A stretch of DNA of 32,791 bases from Pseudomonadota bacterium (GTDB lineage Bacteria > Myxococcota_A > Polyangia > Polyangiales > Polyangiaceae), in NCBI GenBank assembly GCA_023418705.1, contig JAEZYZ010000308.1, forward strand, positions 1 through 32,791. Reading direction: 5' to 3'. The notes under the pieces are model-generated. The model saw only the letters and a program-made list of their open reading frames with translations. It had not been told where the DNA came from and made no database searches. A program made the translations under genes and the position numbers. How positions within the stretch are numbered: the first letter of the stretch is position 1; the number at the start of each line of letters is the position of its first letter. This document shows positions 11,116 through 19,608 of the stretch, in pieces.

Positions 11116-11126
11116 TAGCCTAAAAG
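11116..11126 (+). promoter_or_regulatory. Candidate -10 region of the MshEN gene
   Basis: TAGCCT (11116-11121) or TAAAAG (11121-11126) lies 4-9 bases before the ATG at 11131. There is no Shine-Dalgarno sequence. The spacing would place the transcription start at or very near the start codon. Confidence 0.35.
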
Positions 11127-11130
11127 CTTC

Positions 11131-12039
11131 ATGGCCCCGAAGATCCCGCTCGGCGAGCTGCTCGTCGAGGCGCAGATGATCACGCGCGAGCAGCTCGAAG
11201 AAGTCCTCGCGCTGCAGCAGCATGATCGGCGTCGGCTCGGTACGTTGCTGGTAGAAAGTGGGTTGGTCACCGAGACCCAGGTCACGCAAATCCTTAGTCA
11301 ACAGCTCAGTGTGCCTTGGGTTTCGCTCCACCACATCGACTTTGCGCGCCAGCTGTTGAACCTCGTTCCACGTGAGCTTGCGGAGAGGTTCTGTCTGGTG
11401 CCGATCTTCGTGCGCAAGGTCCGAGGCTACGGCGAGACGCTCTACGTGGCGATGGACGAGCCCGGCGACGACGCGGCGCTGCAGGAGGTGTCCCAATACG
11501 CTGGCCTGCCGGTGCGGGTGATGATCGCGCCGCCTTCCGACATTCGGAGCGCCATCCGAGCGTACTATGGGACGAGCGATCGACCCGACGGCGCCGAGCG
11601 CCCGGTCGTCGAGGTGGCAGAGCCGGCGCCGCCGCGATCCCTCTCCCCCTCGCCTGCACCCGTGTCCCTGAAGCCCTCGAGCGATCCGCTGCCGTCGGAC
11701 GAAGACAGCTTGGAGCCGAGGGAGGTGAGCATGCCCCCGCCGCGGCGTGGCAGCGTGCCGAAGATGGTGACCCTGACGCTGCTCGACGGCACCCGCGTGA
11801 ACTTGCCGGCGAAGACGGACCCGCCAACGCCCGACAACGCCGCCGGTGCCGAGGACCAGCGGCTGACGGCGCGGGATCTCATCACGGCGCTCCGCGCTGC
11901 CGCGGGCGGGGCCGACACCAAGGAGGTGCTCGGCGAGGACGCGCAGTGGGAGCGCCTCTTCGCCGCGCTGCTGTCCCTGCTCATGAAAAAGCAGCTGATC
12001 GCGGATTGGGATTTCACCGAGGAGCTCAAGAAGATCTGA
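11131..12039 (+). CDS. Stand-alone MshEN (GspE/PilB N-terminal) domain protein
   Basis: Residues 1-147 match the N-terminal domain of type II secretion and type IV pilus ATPases: LGELLVEAQMITREQLEEVLALQQ, GTLLVESGLVTETQV, LSQQLSVPWVSL, then a second lobe ending SAIRAYYG. In other proteins this MshEN fold binds cyclic di-GMP or docks the ATPase to the membrane platform. No ATPase domain follows. Instead there is a Pro/Ser-rich linker (about 160-210) and a C-terminal helical segment (about 240-302, ending in LMKKQLIADWDFTEELKKI). It may be a c-di-GMP receptor or adaptor; that is inference. Myxobacteria commonly carry such proteins. Its 3' end overlaps the convergent accC gene by 14 bases. Confidence 0.75.
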   Translation: MAPKIPLGELLVEAQMITREQLEEVLALQQHDRRRLGTLLVESGLVTETQVTQILSQQLSVPWVSLHHIDFARQLLNLVPRELAERFCLVPIFVRKVRGYGETLYVAMDEPGDDAALQEVSQYAGLPVRVMIAPPSDIRSAIRAYYGTSDRPDGAERPVVEVAEPAPPRSLSPSPAPVSLKPSSDPLPSDEDSLEPREVSMPPPRRGSVPKMVTLTLLDGTRVNLPAKTDPPTPDNAAGAEDQRLTARDLITALRAAAGGADTKEVLGEDAQWERLFAALLSLLMKKQLIADWDFTEELKKI

Positions 12040-13531
12040 ACCGCAGCCGCGCCCGCTGCGCCAGCAGCCAGGGGCTCGTCGTTCGATCGGTGGCTGCCGG
12101 GGGGACCGCGGTCCGTTCGCGCAGGGCGGCGGCGACAGCGAGCGCGGCGGCCAGCTGCTGCTGGCTTGCTGGGTCGCCGCTCCGCGGGGCGAGCAGCTCC
12201 GCCAGCTGCCGCTCGACGAACCCGACGTCGTAGTCGCCGCGGGTGAAAGCCGGGTGCGCGAGCAGGCCTTCGAAGAACGAGAGGTTGGTGCGCACGCCGG
12301 TCACGAGGTACTCGCCAATCGCCCGCCGCATGCGCGCGATCGCCCACGCTCGGTTGGGGGCCCACACGCACAGCTTGCTCATCAAGGGATCGTAGTCGCT
12401 GCCGATCGTCGCGCCGGGCTCGATCCCGCTGTCGTCGCGCACGCCCGGGCCGGCTGCGACGCGCAACGCCCCGATGGTGCCCGGGCTGGGCAAGAAGCCG
12501 CTGCTCGGATCTTCGGCGTAGATGCGGCACTCGATGGCCGCGCCGCGGCGCACGATGTCCGCCTGGGTCATGCCGAGCGGCTCGCCTTCGGCGATGCGGA
12601 TCATTCGCTCGACCAGATCGATGCCCGTCACCAGCTCGGTGATCGGGTGCTCCACCTGCAGCCGCGTGTTCATCTCCAGGAAATAGAAGTTGCCGTCGGG
12701 GGCGAGCAGGAACTCGAACGTGCCGGCGGAGTAGTAGCCCACGGCGCGCGCGCCCAACACGGCGACTTCGCCCATGCGCTCGAGCGTCGCCGGCGACAGC
12801 GCGGGGCACGGTGTTTCTTCGAGGACCTTCTGGTGTCGTCGCTGGATCGAGCAGTCGCGTTCGAACAGGTGCACGCAGGAGCCGCCTCGATCGCCCAGCA
12901 CCTGGATCTCGACGTGGCGCGCGCGTTCGATCGCCTTTTCGACGTACACGCTGCCGTCGCCGAAGCTGCTTTGCGCTTCGCTTTGGGCCCGCCCCAGCGC
13001 CGCCTCCAGCTCGGACTCGCTCCGCACCAGGCGCATCCCCTTGCCGCCGCCGCCAGCGGCGGCCTTGAGCAGCACGGGGTAGCCGACGAGCGCGGCGGTG
13101 GCTTTGGCCTGCTCCGGAGTGTCGGCGCTGCCGCCCGGGACGATCGGTACGCCGGCCTCGGCCATTTTGCGCCGTGCTCGGGTCTTGTTGCCCATGGTCG
13201 CCATCGCCTGCGCGGGCGGCCCGATGAAGGTCAACCCCGCGCGCTCGCAGGCCTCGACCAAATCGGGGTTCTCCGACACGAAGCCGTAGCCGGGGTGCAG
13301 CCCGTCACAGCCGGCCTTCTTTGCGACGCTCACCAGCCGCTCGATGTTCAGATAGCTGTCTTTCGCGGGCGCTGCCCCGATGAAATAGGCTTCGTCCGCC
13401 GCGCGCACGTGGGGCGCCGCACGATCGGCCTCGCTGAACACGGCGACGCTCTCGATGCCGAGCTCGCGCAGCGTGCGCGCGATGCGGATGGCGATCTCGC
13501 CGCGGTTCGCGATCAGCACCTTTTGCAGCAT
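12026..13531 (-). CDS. accC: Biotin carboxylase subunit of acetyl/acyl-CoA carboxylase
   Basis: It uses ATP and bicarbonate to carboxylate the biotin on a carrier protein, the first half-reaction of acetyl- or propionyl-CoA carboxylase. The N-terminus KVLIANRGEIAIRI, the HPGYGFVSEN motif, the ATP-grasp glycine loop AAAGGGGKGM and EMNTRLQVEHPITE are all intact. At 501 residues it is about 50 longer than E. coli AccC (449); the extra C-terminal tail is Ala/Arg-rich and has no biotinylation motif (no MKM), so the carrier protein must be encoded elsewhere. The ATG at 13531 has no Shine-Dalgarno sequence but an extended -10 element just upstream. Whether the true substrate is acetyl-CoA or another acyl-CoA cannot be told from this subunit. 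Confidence 0.92.
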   Translation of the reverse strand: MLQKVLIANRGEIAIRIARTLRELGIESVAVFSEADRAAPHVRAADEAYFIGAAPAKDSYLNIERLVSVAKKAGCDGLHPGYGFVSENPDLVEACERAGLTFIGPPAQAMATMGNKTRARRKMAEAGVPIVPGGSADTPEQAKATAALVGYPVLLKAAAGGGGKGMRLVRSESELEAALGRAQSEAQSSFGDGSVYVEKAIERARHVEIQVLGDRGGSCVHLFERDCSIQRRHQKVLEETPCPALSPATLERMGEVAVLGARAVGYYSAGTFEFLLAPDGNFYFLEMNTRLQVEHPITELVTGIDLVERMIRIAEGEPLGMTQADIVRRGAAIECRIYAEDPSSGFLPSPGTIGALRVAAGPGVRDDSGIEPGATIGSDYDPLMSKLCVWAPNRAWAIARMRRAIGEYLVTGVRTNLSFFEGLLAHPAFTRGDYDVGFVERQLAELLAPRSGDPASQQQLAAALAVAAALRERTAVPPAATDRTTSPWLLAQRARLRFRSS

Positions 13532-13540
13532 GGTCGGCGA

Positions 13541-13549
13541 TGATTACCA
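13541..13549 (-). promoter_or_regulatory. Extended -10 promoter of accC, leaderless spacing
   Basis: The minus strand reads TGGTAATCA, an extended -10, with 9 bases between its end and the accC ATG. Transcription would begin at or within 3 bases of the start codon. No clear -35 box is present. It is divergent to the xseA promoter about 90 bases away. Confidence 0.5.
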
Positions 13550-13636
13550 CGGCTCGTCCAGGGTCGATGTGGGCAGTGTAAACATGGCGCCCGTCGGGCG
13601 GGGCGCCGTCCGGGCGCAGCGTCACACGCCGAGCCC

Positions 13637-13645
13637 TGCTATAAG
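13637..13645 (+). promoter_or_regulatory. Extended -10 promoter of the xseA operon, leaderless spacing
   Basis: TGCTATAAG is a near-consensus extended -10. Only 8 bases separate it from the xseA GTG at 13654, so the transcript would be leaderless. There is no Shine-Dalgarno sequence. A GGCGCCC/GGGCGCC inverted repeat lies upstream at 13586-13607. Confidence 0.55.
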
Positions 13646-13653
13646 CCCGCGCC

Positions 13654-15033
13654 GTGGACGGCGGCGACGATCGGATCATCAGCGTTGCGGACATGGCTCG
13701 GCGCTTGAGGCGGGCGGTGGAGGCGAGCACCGGCAGCGAGTGGGTGGAGGGCGAGGTCACCTCGCTCAAGCGAGCTGCCAGCGGGCACGTGTACTTCTGC
13801 CTGAAGGACGAGCGCGAGGACGCGGTGCTCGACTGCGTGATGTACCGGCTGCAGGCGCAGCGGTCTCGCCGGCACTTGAGCGATGGCGCCCGCATCCAGC
13901 TCGCCGGCCGCGCCACGGTCTGGGCACCGCGCGGCCGCCTGCAGTTCGTCGGCGAGGCCGCGCGGCCTGCGGGGCGCGGGGCGCTGCTCGAGGCGCTCGA
14001 ACGGCTCAAGCAGCGCCTCGCCGCCGAGGGGCTGTTCAGCCCAGAGAAGAAGCGACCCTTGCCGGCCGAGCCGCGCGTGGTCGGCATCGTGACCAGCCTG
14101 CAGGGCGCGGCGCTGCACGACATTTGCACGGTGGCGTTTCGGCGGGGCAGCGCACGGCTCGTCGTCAGCCCCGCGCTCGTTCAAGGGGAGGGCGCCCCGC
14201 AGAGCATCCTCGCGGCCATCGATCTGATCGAGCGGCACCCCGAGCTCGAGGTCTTGATCGTCGGACGGGGCGGCGGGTCTAGCGACGACCTGATGGCGTT
14301 CAACGACGAACGGGTCGTGCGCCGGCTCGCGCGGGTGCGGGTGCCGGTGGTGAGCGCCGTGGGCCACGAAATCGACGTGACGCTCGCGGATCTGGTCGCC
14401 GACGTGCGCGCCGCGACGCCCTCCCAGGCCGCCGAGCTCGTGATCGCGGACGCGGTCAACCGCGCGCAGGCCCTGCGGCGCTGCCGCTCGCAGCTCGTGC
14501 GCGCGATGGTGGCGCGCATCAACGAAGATCGGGCGACCGTCGATCGTCTGCGCTCGCGCCTGTCCGACCCGAGGTTTCTGATCGCCGATCGACAGCAGCT
14601 GCTCGACGAGCTGTCCGGGCGGCTCGAGCGCCAGCTCGGGCGCGCGCTCAGCCGCCGTCGAACGCGGCTGGAGCTGTGCCACCGCCGGCTGCTGGCGCGC
14701 CACCCGCGCGCCGTCCTCGCGGCGTCGCGGGGCAGCTTGAGCCCGCTGCGCGAGCAGCTGCGTGCGGGGATGCGCCTCGCGCTGAAGACCTCGCGCGGGC
14801 GCTTGTCCGAGCAGGTCGCCGCGCTCGACAGCCTCTCGCCGCTTTCGGTGCTCGGCCGCGGTTACGCCATCGTCTCGCACCACGACGGCCGAGCGGTGCG
14901 CAGCGCCGCCGAAGTGGCGCTGGGTGAGCGGCTGCGGGTGCGGCTGCACCAGGGCGAGTTGACGGCGACCGCCGAGTCGAGCGAGCTCGAGCAGCCTCCG
15001 ATCGCGCGCGTGGCGGGCGGGAGGGGCGCGTGA
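13654..15033 (+). CDS. xseA: Exodeoxyribonuclease VII large subunit
   Basis: It is the catalytic subunit of exonuclease VII, which degrades single-stranded DNA in both directions. The N-terminal OB-fold is seen at about residues 5-100 (ISVADMARRLRRAVEAS, VEGEVTSLKR, HVYFCLKD). The catalytic core contains GIVTSLQGAALHDI, VLIVGRGGGSSDDLMAFNDE and SAVGHEIDVTLADLVADVRA-TPSQAAE. The C-terminal half is a long coiled-coil, then LGRGYAIVSHHDG. Length 459 is normal. The small subunit xseB is not adjacent. The GTG start follows an extended -10 by 8 bases. Its stop overlaps the aroE start (GTGA), and it leads a five-gene cluster. Confidence 0.95.
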   Translation: MDGGDDRIISVADMARRLRRAVEASTGSEWVEGEVTSLKRAASGHVYFCLKDEREDAVLDCVMYRLQAQRSRRHLSDGARIQLAGRATVWAPRGRLQFVGEAARPAGRGALLEALERLKQRLAAEGLFSPEKKRPLPAEPRVVGIVTSLQGAALHDICTVAFRRGSARLVVSPALVQGEGAPQSILAAIDLIERHPELEVLIVGRGGGSSDDLMAFNDERVVRRLARVRVPVVSAVGHEIDVTLADLVADVRAATPSQAAELVIADAVNRAQALRRCRSQLVRAMVARINEDRATVDRLRSRLSDPRFLIADRQQLLDELSGRLERQLGRALSRRRTRLELCHRRLLARHPRAVLAASRGSLSPLREQLRAGMRLALKTSRGRLSEQVAALDSLSPLSVLGRGYAIVSHHDGRAVRSAAEVALGERLRVRLHQGELTATAESSELEQPPIARVAGGRGA

Positions 15034-15908
15034 GTCGTTTCGTCCTCATCGGTCACCCGGTGGAGCACTCGCTCTCGCCGCCGATGCACGCGGCCGCCTA
15101 CGCCGAGCTCGGTCTCACCCACTCTTATGCTGTCGTCGATGCCCCCGACGAGGCGGCGGTCGCGGCGGTGCTCCGGCAGGTGAGCTCGGGCGAGATCGCC
15201 GGCGCCAACATCACGGTGCCGTGGAAGCGGGTCGCGCTCGGGCTCGCGAGCCGCGCCGATCCGCTCGCGGAGCGCACGAACGCCGCCAACGTGTGGCTGC
15301 GCGAGCCGAGCGGCGCCGTCGTGGCACACAACACCGACGTGCTCGCGTTGGTGGAGGAGCTCGGTCGGTTGGCGCCCCGCGCCACACGGGTGAGCGTGAT
15401 CGGCAGCGGGGGCGCGGCGCTCGCGGTGCTCGTGGCCTGCCGCAAGCTCGGCATCGACGAGGTCGGTGTCGTGTCGCGCAGCTACCGAGCCAGCGAGCCG
15501 AAACAGCGCTGGAAGCACGCGGCGGAGCTCGAGGCGCTGGGCGCCGAGCTGTTGCCCTGGCCGAGCCCGGACTCGCTGGAGTTCGCGCGCTTCGCCCGGA
15601 GCAGCCAGGTGATCGTGCAGGCCACCAGCGCTGGCATGACCGGCGGTGATCCTGGGGAGTTGGTGCGGGACATCGTGCCGTTCGCCGAGCTTGACCACGA
15701 CACGCTCGCCTACGATGTCGTCTACACGCCGCGGGTCACCCCCTTCCTGGCGGCCGCAGCCCGACATGGCCTGCGTGCCGAGGGAGGGCTCGGCATGCTC
15801 GTGGCACAGGCCGCGCTCGCCTTCGAGCTCTGGCTCGAGAAGGCGCCCTCCCGCCGAGTGATGCGCGAGGCCGCCGAGCAGGTGCTGGCGTCGAAGGAGC
15901 GGCGATGA
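15030..15908 (+). CDS. aroE: Shikimate dehydrogenase
   Basis: It reduces 3-dehydroshikimate to shikimate with NADPH in aromatic amino acid synthesis. Conserved features are the substrate site HSLSPPMH (residues 13-20), NITVPWK with catalytic K66, TNAAN with N87, NTD with catalytic D103 and the Rossmann glycine loop GSGGAA (125-130). The C-terminus has EGGLGMLVAQAALAFELW. Length is 292 residues, about 20 above E. coli AroE. The GTG start overlaps the xseA stop by 4 bases, and its own stop overlaps the next ATG (ATGA), so translation is coupled on both sides. Confidence 0.93.
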   Translation: MSRFVLIGHPVEHSLSPPMHAAAYAELGLTHSYAVVDAPDEAAVAAVLRQVSSGEIAGANITVPWKRVALGLASRADPLAERTNAANVWLREPSGAVVAHNTDVLALVEELGRLAPRATRVSVIGSGGAALAVLVACRKLGIDEVGVVSRSYRASEPKQRWKHAAELEALGAELLPWPSPDSLEFARFARSSQVIVQATSAGMTGGDPGELVRDIVPFAELDHDTLAYDVVYTPRVTPFLAAAARHGLRAEGGLGMLVAQAALAFELWLEKAPSRRVMREAAEQVLASKERR

Positions 15909-17887
15909 CCGGCGACGGTCCCGAGCGGCCCTGGCCCGTCGTGCAGATCGGCGGCGAGCTCGAGCGAGCCGAGCGCGAGTGGATCCACACCAACGGCACC
16001 GGAGCGTATGCGATGAGCACGCTGGCGCTCATGCACACCCGGCGCCACCATGGCATTTTGGCTGCGGCGCTGGAGCCGCCCTTCGGGCGCTATCTGGTGC
16101 TGAGCCACGCCGAAACATCGGTCCAGGTCGGCGACCGTTCCTACCGTCTGAGCACGCACCAGTTTCCGAACCTGGCGCCGACGCCCGGCTACCGCTTGCT
16201 CCAAAGCTTTGCGCAAGACCCGCTCCCGCGCTGGACCTACCGGCTGGGAAAGGCGGAGCTGGAGCGTCGTCTCTGCCTCGCCCGCGGAAAGAACACGCTC
16301 ATCGTCGAGTACGTCTGGCGCGGCAAGGGGCCGGCGCAGCTCTTCCTGCGGCCGCTCATGCCGCTGCGTCCAGTGAACGCGCTGATGACCGAGCACGGCT
16401 CGATGGTCCAGCGCGTCGCGCTCAAACCGGGCGCGGTCGAGATTCAACCGATGCTGGCCTTGCCGCCCGTCACCTTCGGGCACACCGGCGTGTTCGTTGG
16501 ATCGCCGGACTGGTGGCGGCGGTTCGAGTACCTGGAGGAGCGCGGGGTCGAGAGCGATTTCCAGGAAGACCTGTGGACCCCGGGCACGTTCGAGATCCGG
16601 CTCGAGCCAGGTGTGCCAAGCTACCTGGCGGTGTCGGTCGGAGGGGCCCTGCCAGACTCTCCTGCGGCGATGATGCAGCAGACAGTGGACCACCTGCTGG
16701 CGCAGGACCCTGGTCCCGGTGTGGCGCCGGCCGTGCGCGCGCTCTCGATCGCGGCCGATGCTTTCGTGGCGGCAGACATCGATGCCCCGGTGATCGTGAC
16801 CGGCTATCCCTGGTACGCTATCCGCCCGCGCGACACGCTGATCGCGCTGCCGGGCCTGCTGCTCTGCCGAGGCCGGCACGCCACCGCCAAGGCCGTGATC
16901 GCGACGCTGCTCGACCACCAGCACGCGGGCCTCTTGCCGGACGCGCTGCAGCCCAAAGGACAGGTGCGCGCCAAGCCGTCGCCCGACGCCACCCTGTGGT
17001 TGTTCGAGGCGGCGCGCCTGTTGGCCCGCGCTGTCGGCAGCGACGACGAGTTCTTGCGCCGCCGGCTCTACCCGGCGCTCCGGCGGGCCTTCGTGCGCCT
17101 GCGCTCACACCGTCGCCGGCAGATCTGGCTCACCAGCGAAGGGCTCTTGGCGACCGGGACGGAAGGGGCGGCCCTCACCTGGATGGATGCCCAGGTCGGG
17201 GCGCATGTGATCACGCCCCGGCGTGGCCTCGCGATCGAGCTGCAAGCGCTCTGGACGCGCGCTTGCCAGACCCTGCATGATTTTGCCACCGCCTACGGGG
17301 ACGACCCCACGGCGCGCGCGAGCGGTCAGGCACGCCACGTGGCGCGGCAGGCCTTCCGCGCGCGCTTCTGGTGCAACGAAATCGACTACCCCTTCGACTG
17401 CATCAGCGAGGTGCGCGACACGGCGGACGCCTGGGCAGACCCCAGCATTCGCCCGAACGCCGTCCTCGCGCTGGCCATCGATCCGGAGCTGTTCGAACCC
17501 TGGCAAGCGGCGGCGATCGTCGCGCGCGCTCGGGAGGACTTGCTCACGCCACGCGGTCTACGCAGCCTGGCGCCCGCCGATCGCAACTACCGCGGGCACT
17601 ACGAAGGCCGTCTGGAGGAGCGGGAAGCCGCGTATCACCAAGGGACCGCGTGGCCGTATTTGGCGGGCGCGTTCGTGCGCGCGGCGTTGACGGCCGCTCC
17701 GGGTGACCACGACGTTCGCGAGCAGCTCTCCGCGCTCCTGACGGATATGCTCGTGGGCGGCCCCGTGCTCGGACAGGTGCCTCAGCTGGCCGACGGCGAC
17801 GCGCCCCACCGCCCGCGCGGCTGCCCCGCGCAAGCCTGGAGCGTGGCCGAGATCCTACGAGCGCTATCGATGGACCTGGCAGAGTGA
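15905..17887 (+). CDS. Glycogen debranching enzyme (amylo-alpha-1,6-glucosidase family)
   Basis: This 660-residue protein has the two-domain plan of bacterial/archaeal glycogen debranching enzymes (GDE_N plus an (alpha/alpha)6 GDE_C domain). The N-domain begins WIHTNGTGAYAMSTL and has the typical RRHHG (46-50). In the C-domain, GYPWYAIRPRDTLIALPGL starts at residue 300, LTWMDAQVG has D428, and YHQGTAWPYL starts at Y577. The family usually reads GDWGRDT where this protein has AIRPRDT, so the first catalytic-site loop is altered although D310 remains. It probably trims alpha-1,6 branches of glycogen or related glucans. It starts on an ATG overlapping the aroE stop and ends 3 bases before the histidine kinase gene. 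Confidence 0.88.
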   Translation: MTGDGPERPWPVVQIGGELERAEREWIHTNGTGAYAMSTLALMHTRRHHGILAAALEPPFGRYLVLSHAETSVQVGDRSYRLSTHQFPNLAPTPGYRLLQSFAQDPLPRWTYRLGKAELERRLCLARGKNTLIVEYVWRGKGPAQLFLRPLMPLRPVNALMTEHGSMVQRVALKPGAVEIQPMLALPPVTFGHTGVFVGSPDWWRRFEYLEERGVESDFQEDLWTPGTFEIRLEPGVPSYLAVSVGGALPDSPAAMMQQTVDHLLAQDPGPGVAPAVRALSIAADAFVAADIDAPVIVTGYPWYAIRPRDTLIALPGLLLCRGRHATAKAVIATLLDHQHAGLLPDALQPKGQVRAKPSPDATLWLFEAARLLARAVGSDDEFLRRRLYPALRRAFVRLRSHRRRQIWLTSEGLLATGTEGAALTWMDAQVGAHVITPRRGLAIELQALWTRACQTLHDFATAYGDDPTARASGQARHVARQAFRARFWCNEIDYPFDCISEVRDTADAWADPSIRPNAVLALAIDPELFEPWQAAAIVARAREDLLTPRGLRSLAPADRNYRGHYEGRLEEREAAYHQGTAWPYLAGAFVRAALTAAPGDHDVREQLSALLTDMLVGGPVLGQVPQLADGDAPHRPRGCPAQAWSVAEILRALSMDLAE

Positions 17888-17890
17888 ACC

Positions 17891-18805
17891 ATGGCGCGGG
17901 ACCTGACCTTGCTCGGATACCGGCGGATCGTGATCCTGCTGGTGTCCTTGGTGGTCGTCCCGACCTCGTTGCTGTTGGCGGTCGGCGCCGTGCTCTTGTT
18001 CCTCGGCGAGGCCCGCTATAACCTCTTGATGGGCATCCTGGTGCTCGCGCTGAGCGGCGCCGCGGTGACCGGGGTCGTCCTGGTTTGGGTCTTCGTGCGT
18101 CGGGAGGCGAACCTGTCGCGGCTGCAAGCCGACTTCGTCTCCAAGGTTTCGCACGAGCTCCGGACACCGCTCACGTCCATCCGGCTCTTCGCCGAGACGC
18201 TGGCCTTGCGCCGCGGCGATCCGGCCGCCGAGGACCAGTGCATTCAGGCGCTCGGCCGTGAGACCGCGCGCTTGCAAGAGCTCATCGATCGCCTGCTGGA
18301 TTGGGGGCGGATGGAGAGCGGGCGGCGTGAATTTCGCATCTCTCGCGTCACGGCCAATGAGGTCGCGGGCGACGCGCTGGCGGCTTTCGAGCCACTGCGG
18401 GAACAGCGGCGGGTCGAGCTCGAGGTGCGGCTTTTGGACGCGCCTGCGCTGATCGACGCCGATCGCGGCGCGCTGACCGACGCGATCTTCAACCTGTTGA
18501 CGAATGCCCTCAAATACGGCGGGGAGCCCCCCCGCATCGCGTTCTCCGTCGAGCGGCGGGCGGACGAGGTTCTGTTTTCGGTCGAGGACAACGGCAACGG
18601 CATCCCCATGACCGAGCACAAACGAATTTTTCAGAAGTTTTACCGAGTGGACGACCGGCTCTCTCGAGCGCGGGAGGGATCCGGCCTCGGGCTGGCCATC
18701 GTCAACCACGTGATCAAGGCCCACAAGGGAACGACCGAGCTCGAGTCGGCGCCCGGAAAGGGCAGCAAATTCACGCTGGTCTTGCCCCTTGCCCGCGACG
18801 ACTGA
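17891..18805 (+). CDS. Membrane sensor histidine kinase
   Basis: It has 304 residues. Two membrane segments (about 12-38 and 45-70) are joined by only a few residues, so there is almost no periplasmic sensor domain and no HAMP domain. The cytoplasmic part has the H-box FVSKVSHELRTPLTSIRLF (H88), N-box FNLLTNALKYGG (about 200-211), G1 DNGNGI (233-238) and G2 GSGLGLAI (263-270), so it should be an active kinase. It is encoded 3 bases after the debranching enzyme and 2 bases before its likely partner, the response regulator. Such short-loop kinases often sense membrane state or a partner protein; what this one senses is not visible. Confidence 0.92.
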   Translation: MARDLTLLGYRRIVILLVSLVVVPTSLLLAVGAVLLFLGEARYNLLMGILVLALSGAAVTGVVLVWVFVRREANLSRLQADFVSKVSHELRTPLTSIRLFAETLALRRGDPAAEDQCIQALGRETARLQELIDRLLDWGRMESGRREFRISRVTANEVAGDALAAFEPLREQRRVELEVRLLDAPALIDADRGALTDAIFNLLTNALKYGGEPPRIAFSVERRADEVLFSVEDNGNGIPMTEHKRIFQKFYRVDDRLSRAREGSGLGLAIVNHVIKAHKGTTELESAPGKGSKFTLVLPLARDD

Positions 18806-18807
18806 CG

Positions 18808-19497
18808 ATGCAGAAAAATAGCCGCATTTTGCTGATCGAGGACGACGAGAGCATCTCGATGGGCCTCAGCTTGAACCTCGAAGCCGAAGGCTACTCCGTC
18901 GCCGTGTCGGCGGACGGCGAGGAGGGGTTGGCGAAGGCGAGGGCGGAGCGGTTCGACCTCGTGATCATCGACGTGATGCTCCCGAAGGTGAACGGCTTCG
19001 AGATCGTGAGAACCCTGCGCGCCGTTGGCAATCGGGTCCCGATCGTCATGCTGAGCGCGCGCGGCGCGGAGCTCGACAAGGTGATGGGGCTCGAGCTCGG
19101 CGCCGAGGACTATGTCACCAAGCCGTTCGGTCTTGCCGAGCTCCTGGCTCGGATCAAGGCGGTGCTTCGGCGCGACGCCATCGCGCGGAGCGCCGAGAAG
19201 GCCGTGGTGGTGGGCGAACTCCGCATCGATCCGGCGACGCGCCAGGTCAGCCGCTCGGGCAGCGAGGTGCCCCTCACTGCGACCGAGTTCGACGTCTTGT
19301 GGTGTCTGGTCGAAGCCGGTGGAAAGGTGCTGTCGCGGGAACAAATCCTGACCCGGGTCTGGGGTCCGGAGCATCACGGCACGCTGCGCACCATCGACAA
19401 CTTCATGTTGCAGCTTCGGACCAAGCTCGAGGCCGATTCAGCCGATCCCAAGCACTTGCTGACGGTGCGCGGCGTCGGCTACCGCTTCAGCGTCTGA
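18808..19497 (+). CDS. OmpR/PhoB-family response regulator
   Basis: It has 229 residues. The receiver domain (1-120) has the acidic pair D12-D13, phosphorylation site D55 (DLVIIDVMLP), S83 and K105 (VTKPF). The winged-helix DNA-binding domain (about 130-229) has LTATEFDVLWCLVEAGGKVLSREQIL, then a recognition region with RTIDNFMLQLRTKLE and the closing RGVGYRF. It is the cognate partner of the preceding histidine kinase and the last gene of the cluster. It likely acts as a transcription factor; targets are unknown, though the cluster's own genes are candidates. Confidence 0.95.
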   Translation: MQKNSRILLIEDDESISMGLSLNLEAEGYSVAVSADGEEGLAKARAERFDLVIIDVMLPKVNGFEIVRTLRAVGNRVPIVMLSARGAELDKVMGLELGAEDYVTKPFGLAELLARIKAVLRRDAIARSAEKAVVVGELRIDPATRQVSRSGSEVPLTATEFDVLWCLVEAGGKVLSREQILTRVWGPEHHGTLRTIDNFMLQLRTKLEADSADPKHLLTVRGVGYRFSV

Positions 19498-19590
19498 GGC
19501 CACGCTGCTGCGGGAGCCCGGAGCGACCGCCGGGGGTGAGGGGGCCCGTCGCGTGGCAAAAAACGCGATCGATGCGGGGCTTCGGATTCG

Positions 19591-19599
19591 TGCTAGACA
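19591..19599 (+). promoter_or_regulatory. Extended -10-like element before the DUF3293 gene
   Basis: TGCTAGACA precedes the GTG at 19609 by 9 bases. There is no Shine-Dalgarno sequence. It fits the leaderless pattern of xseA and accC. Confidence 0.4.
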
Positions 19600-19608
19600 C
19601 CTACGGCC

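Larger units (their letters stand above)
10826..11130. other. 305-base divergent regulatory region
   Basis: It separates the leftward kinase gene from the rightward MshEN gene and holds no plausible gene. It contains a candidate kinase promoter (10892-10920) and two perfect stem-loops: GAGCGCC/GGCGCTC (10984-10990 with 11003-11009) and ACGCGAC/GTCGCGT (11027-11033 with 11039-11045). An imperfect inverted repeat at 11081-11108 lies just before the rightward promoter. Confidence 0.5.
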
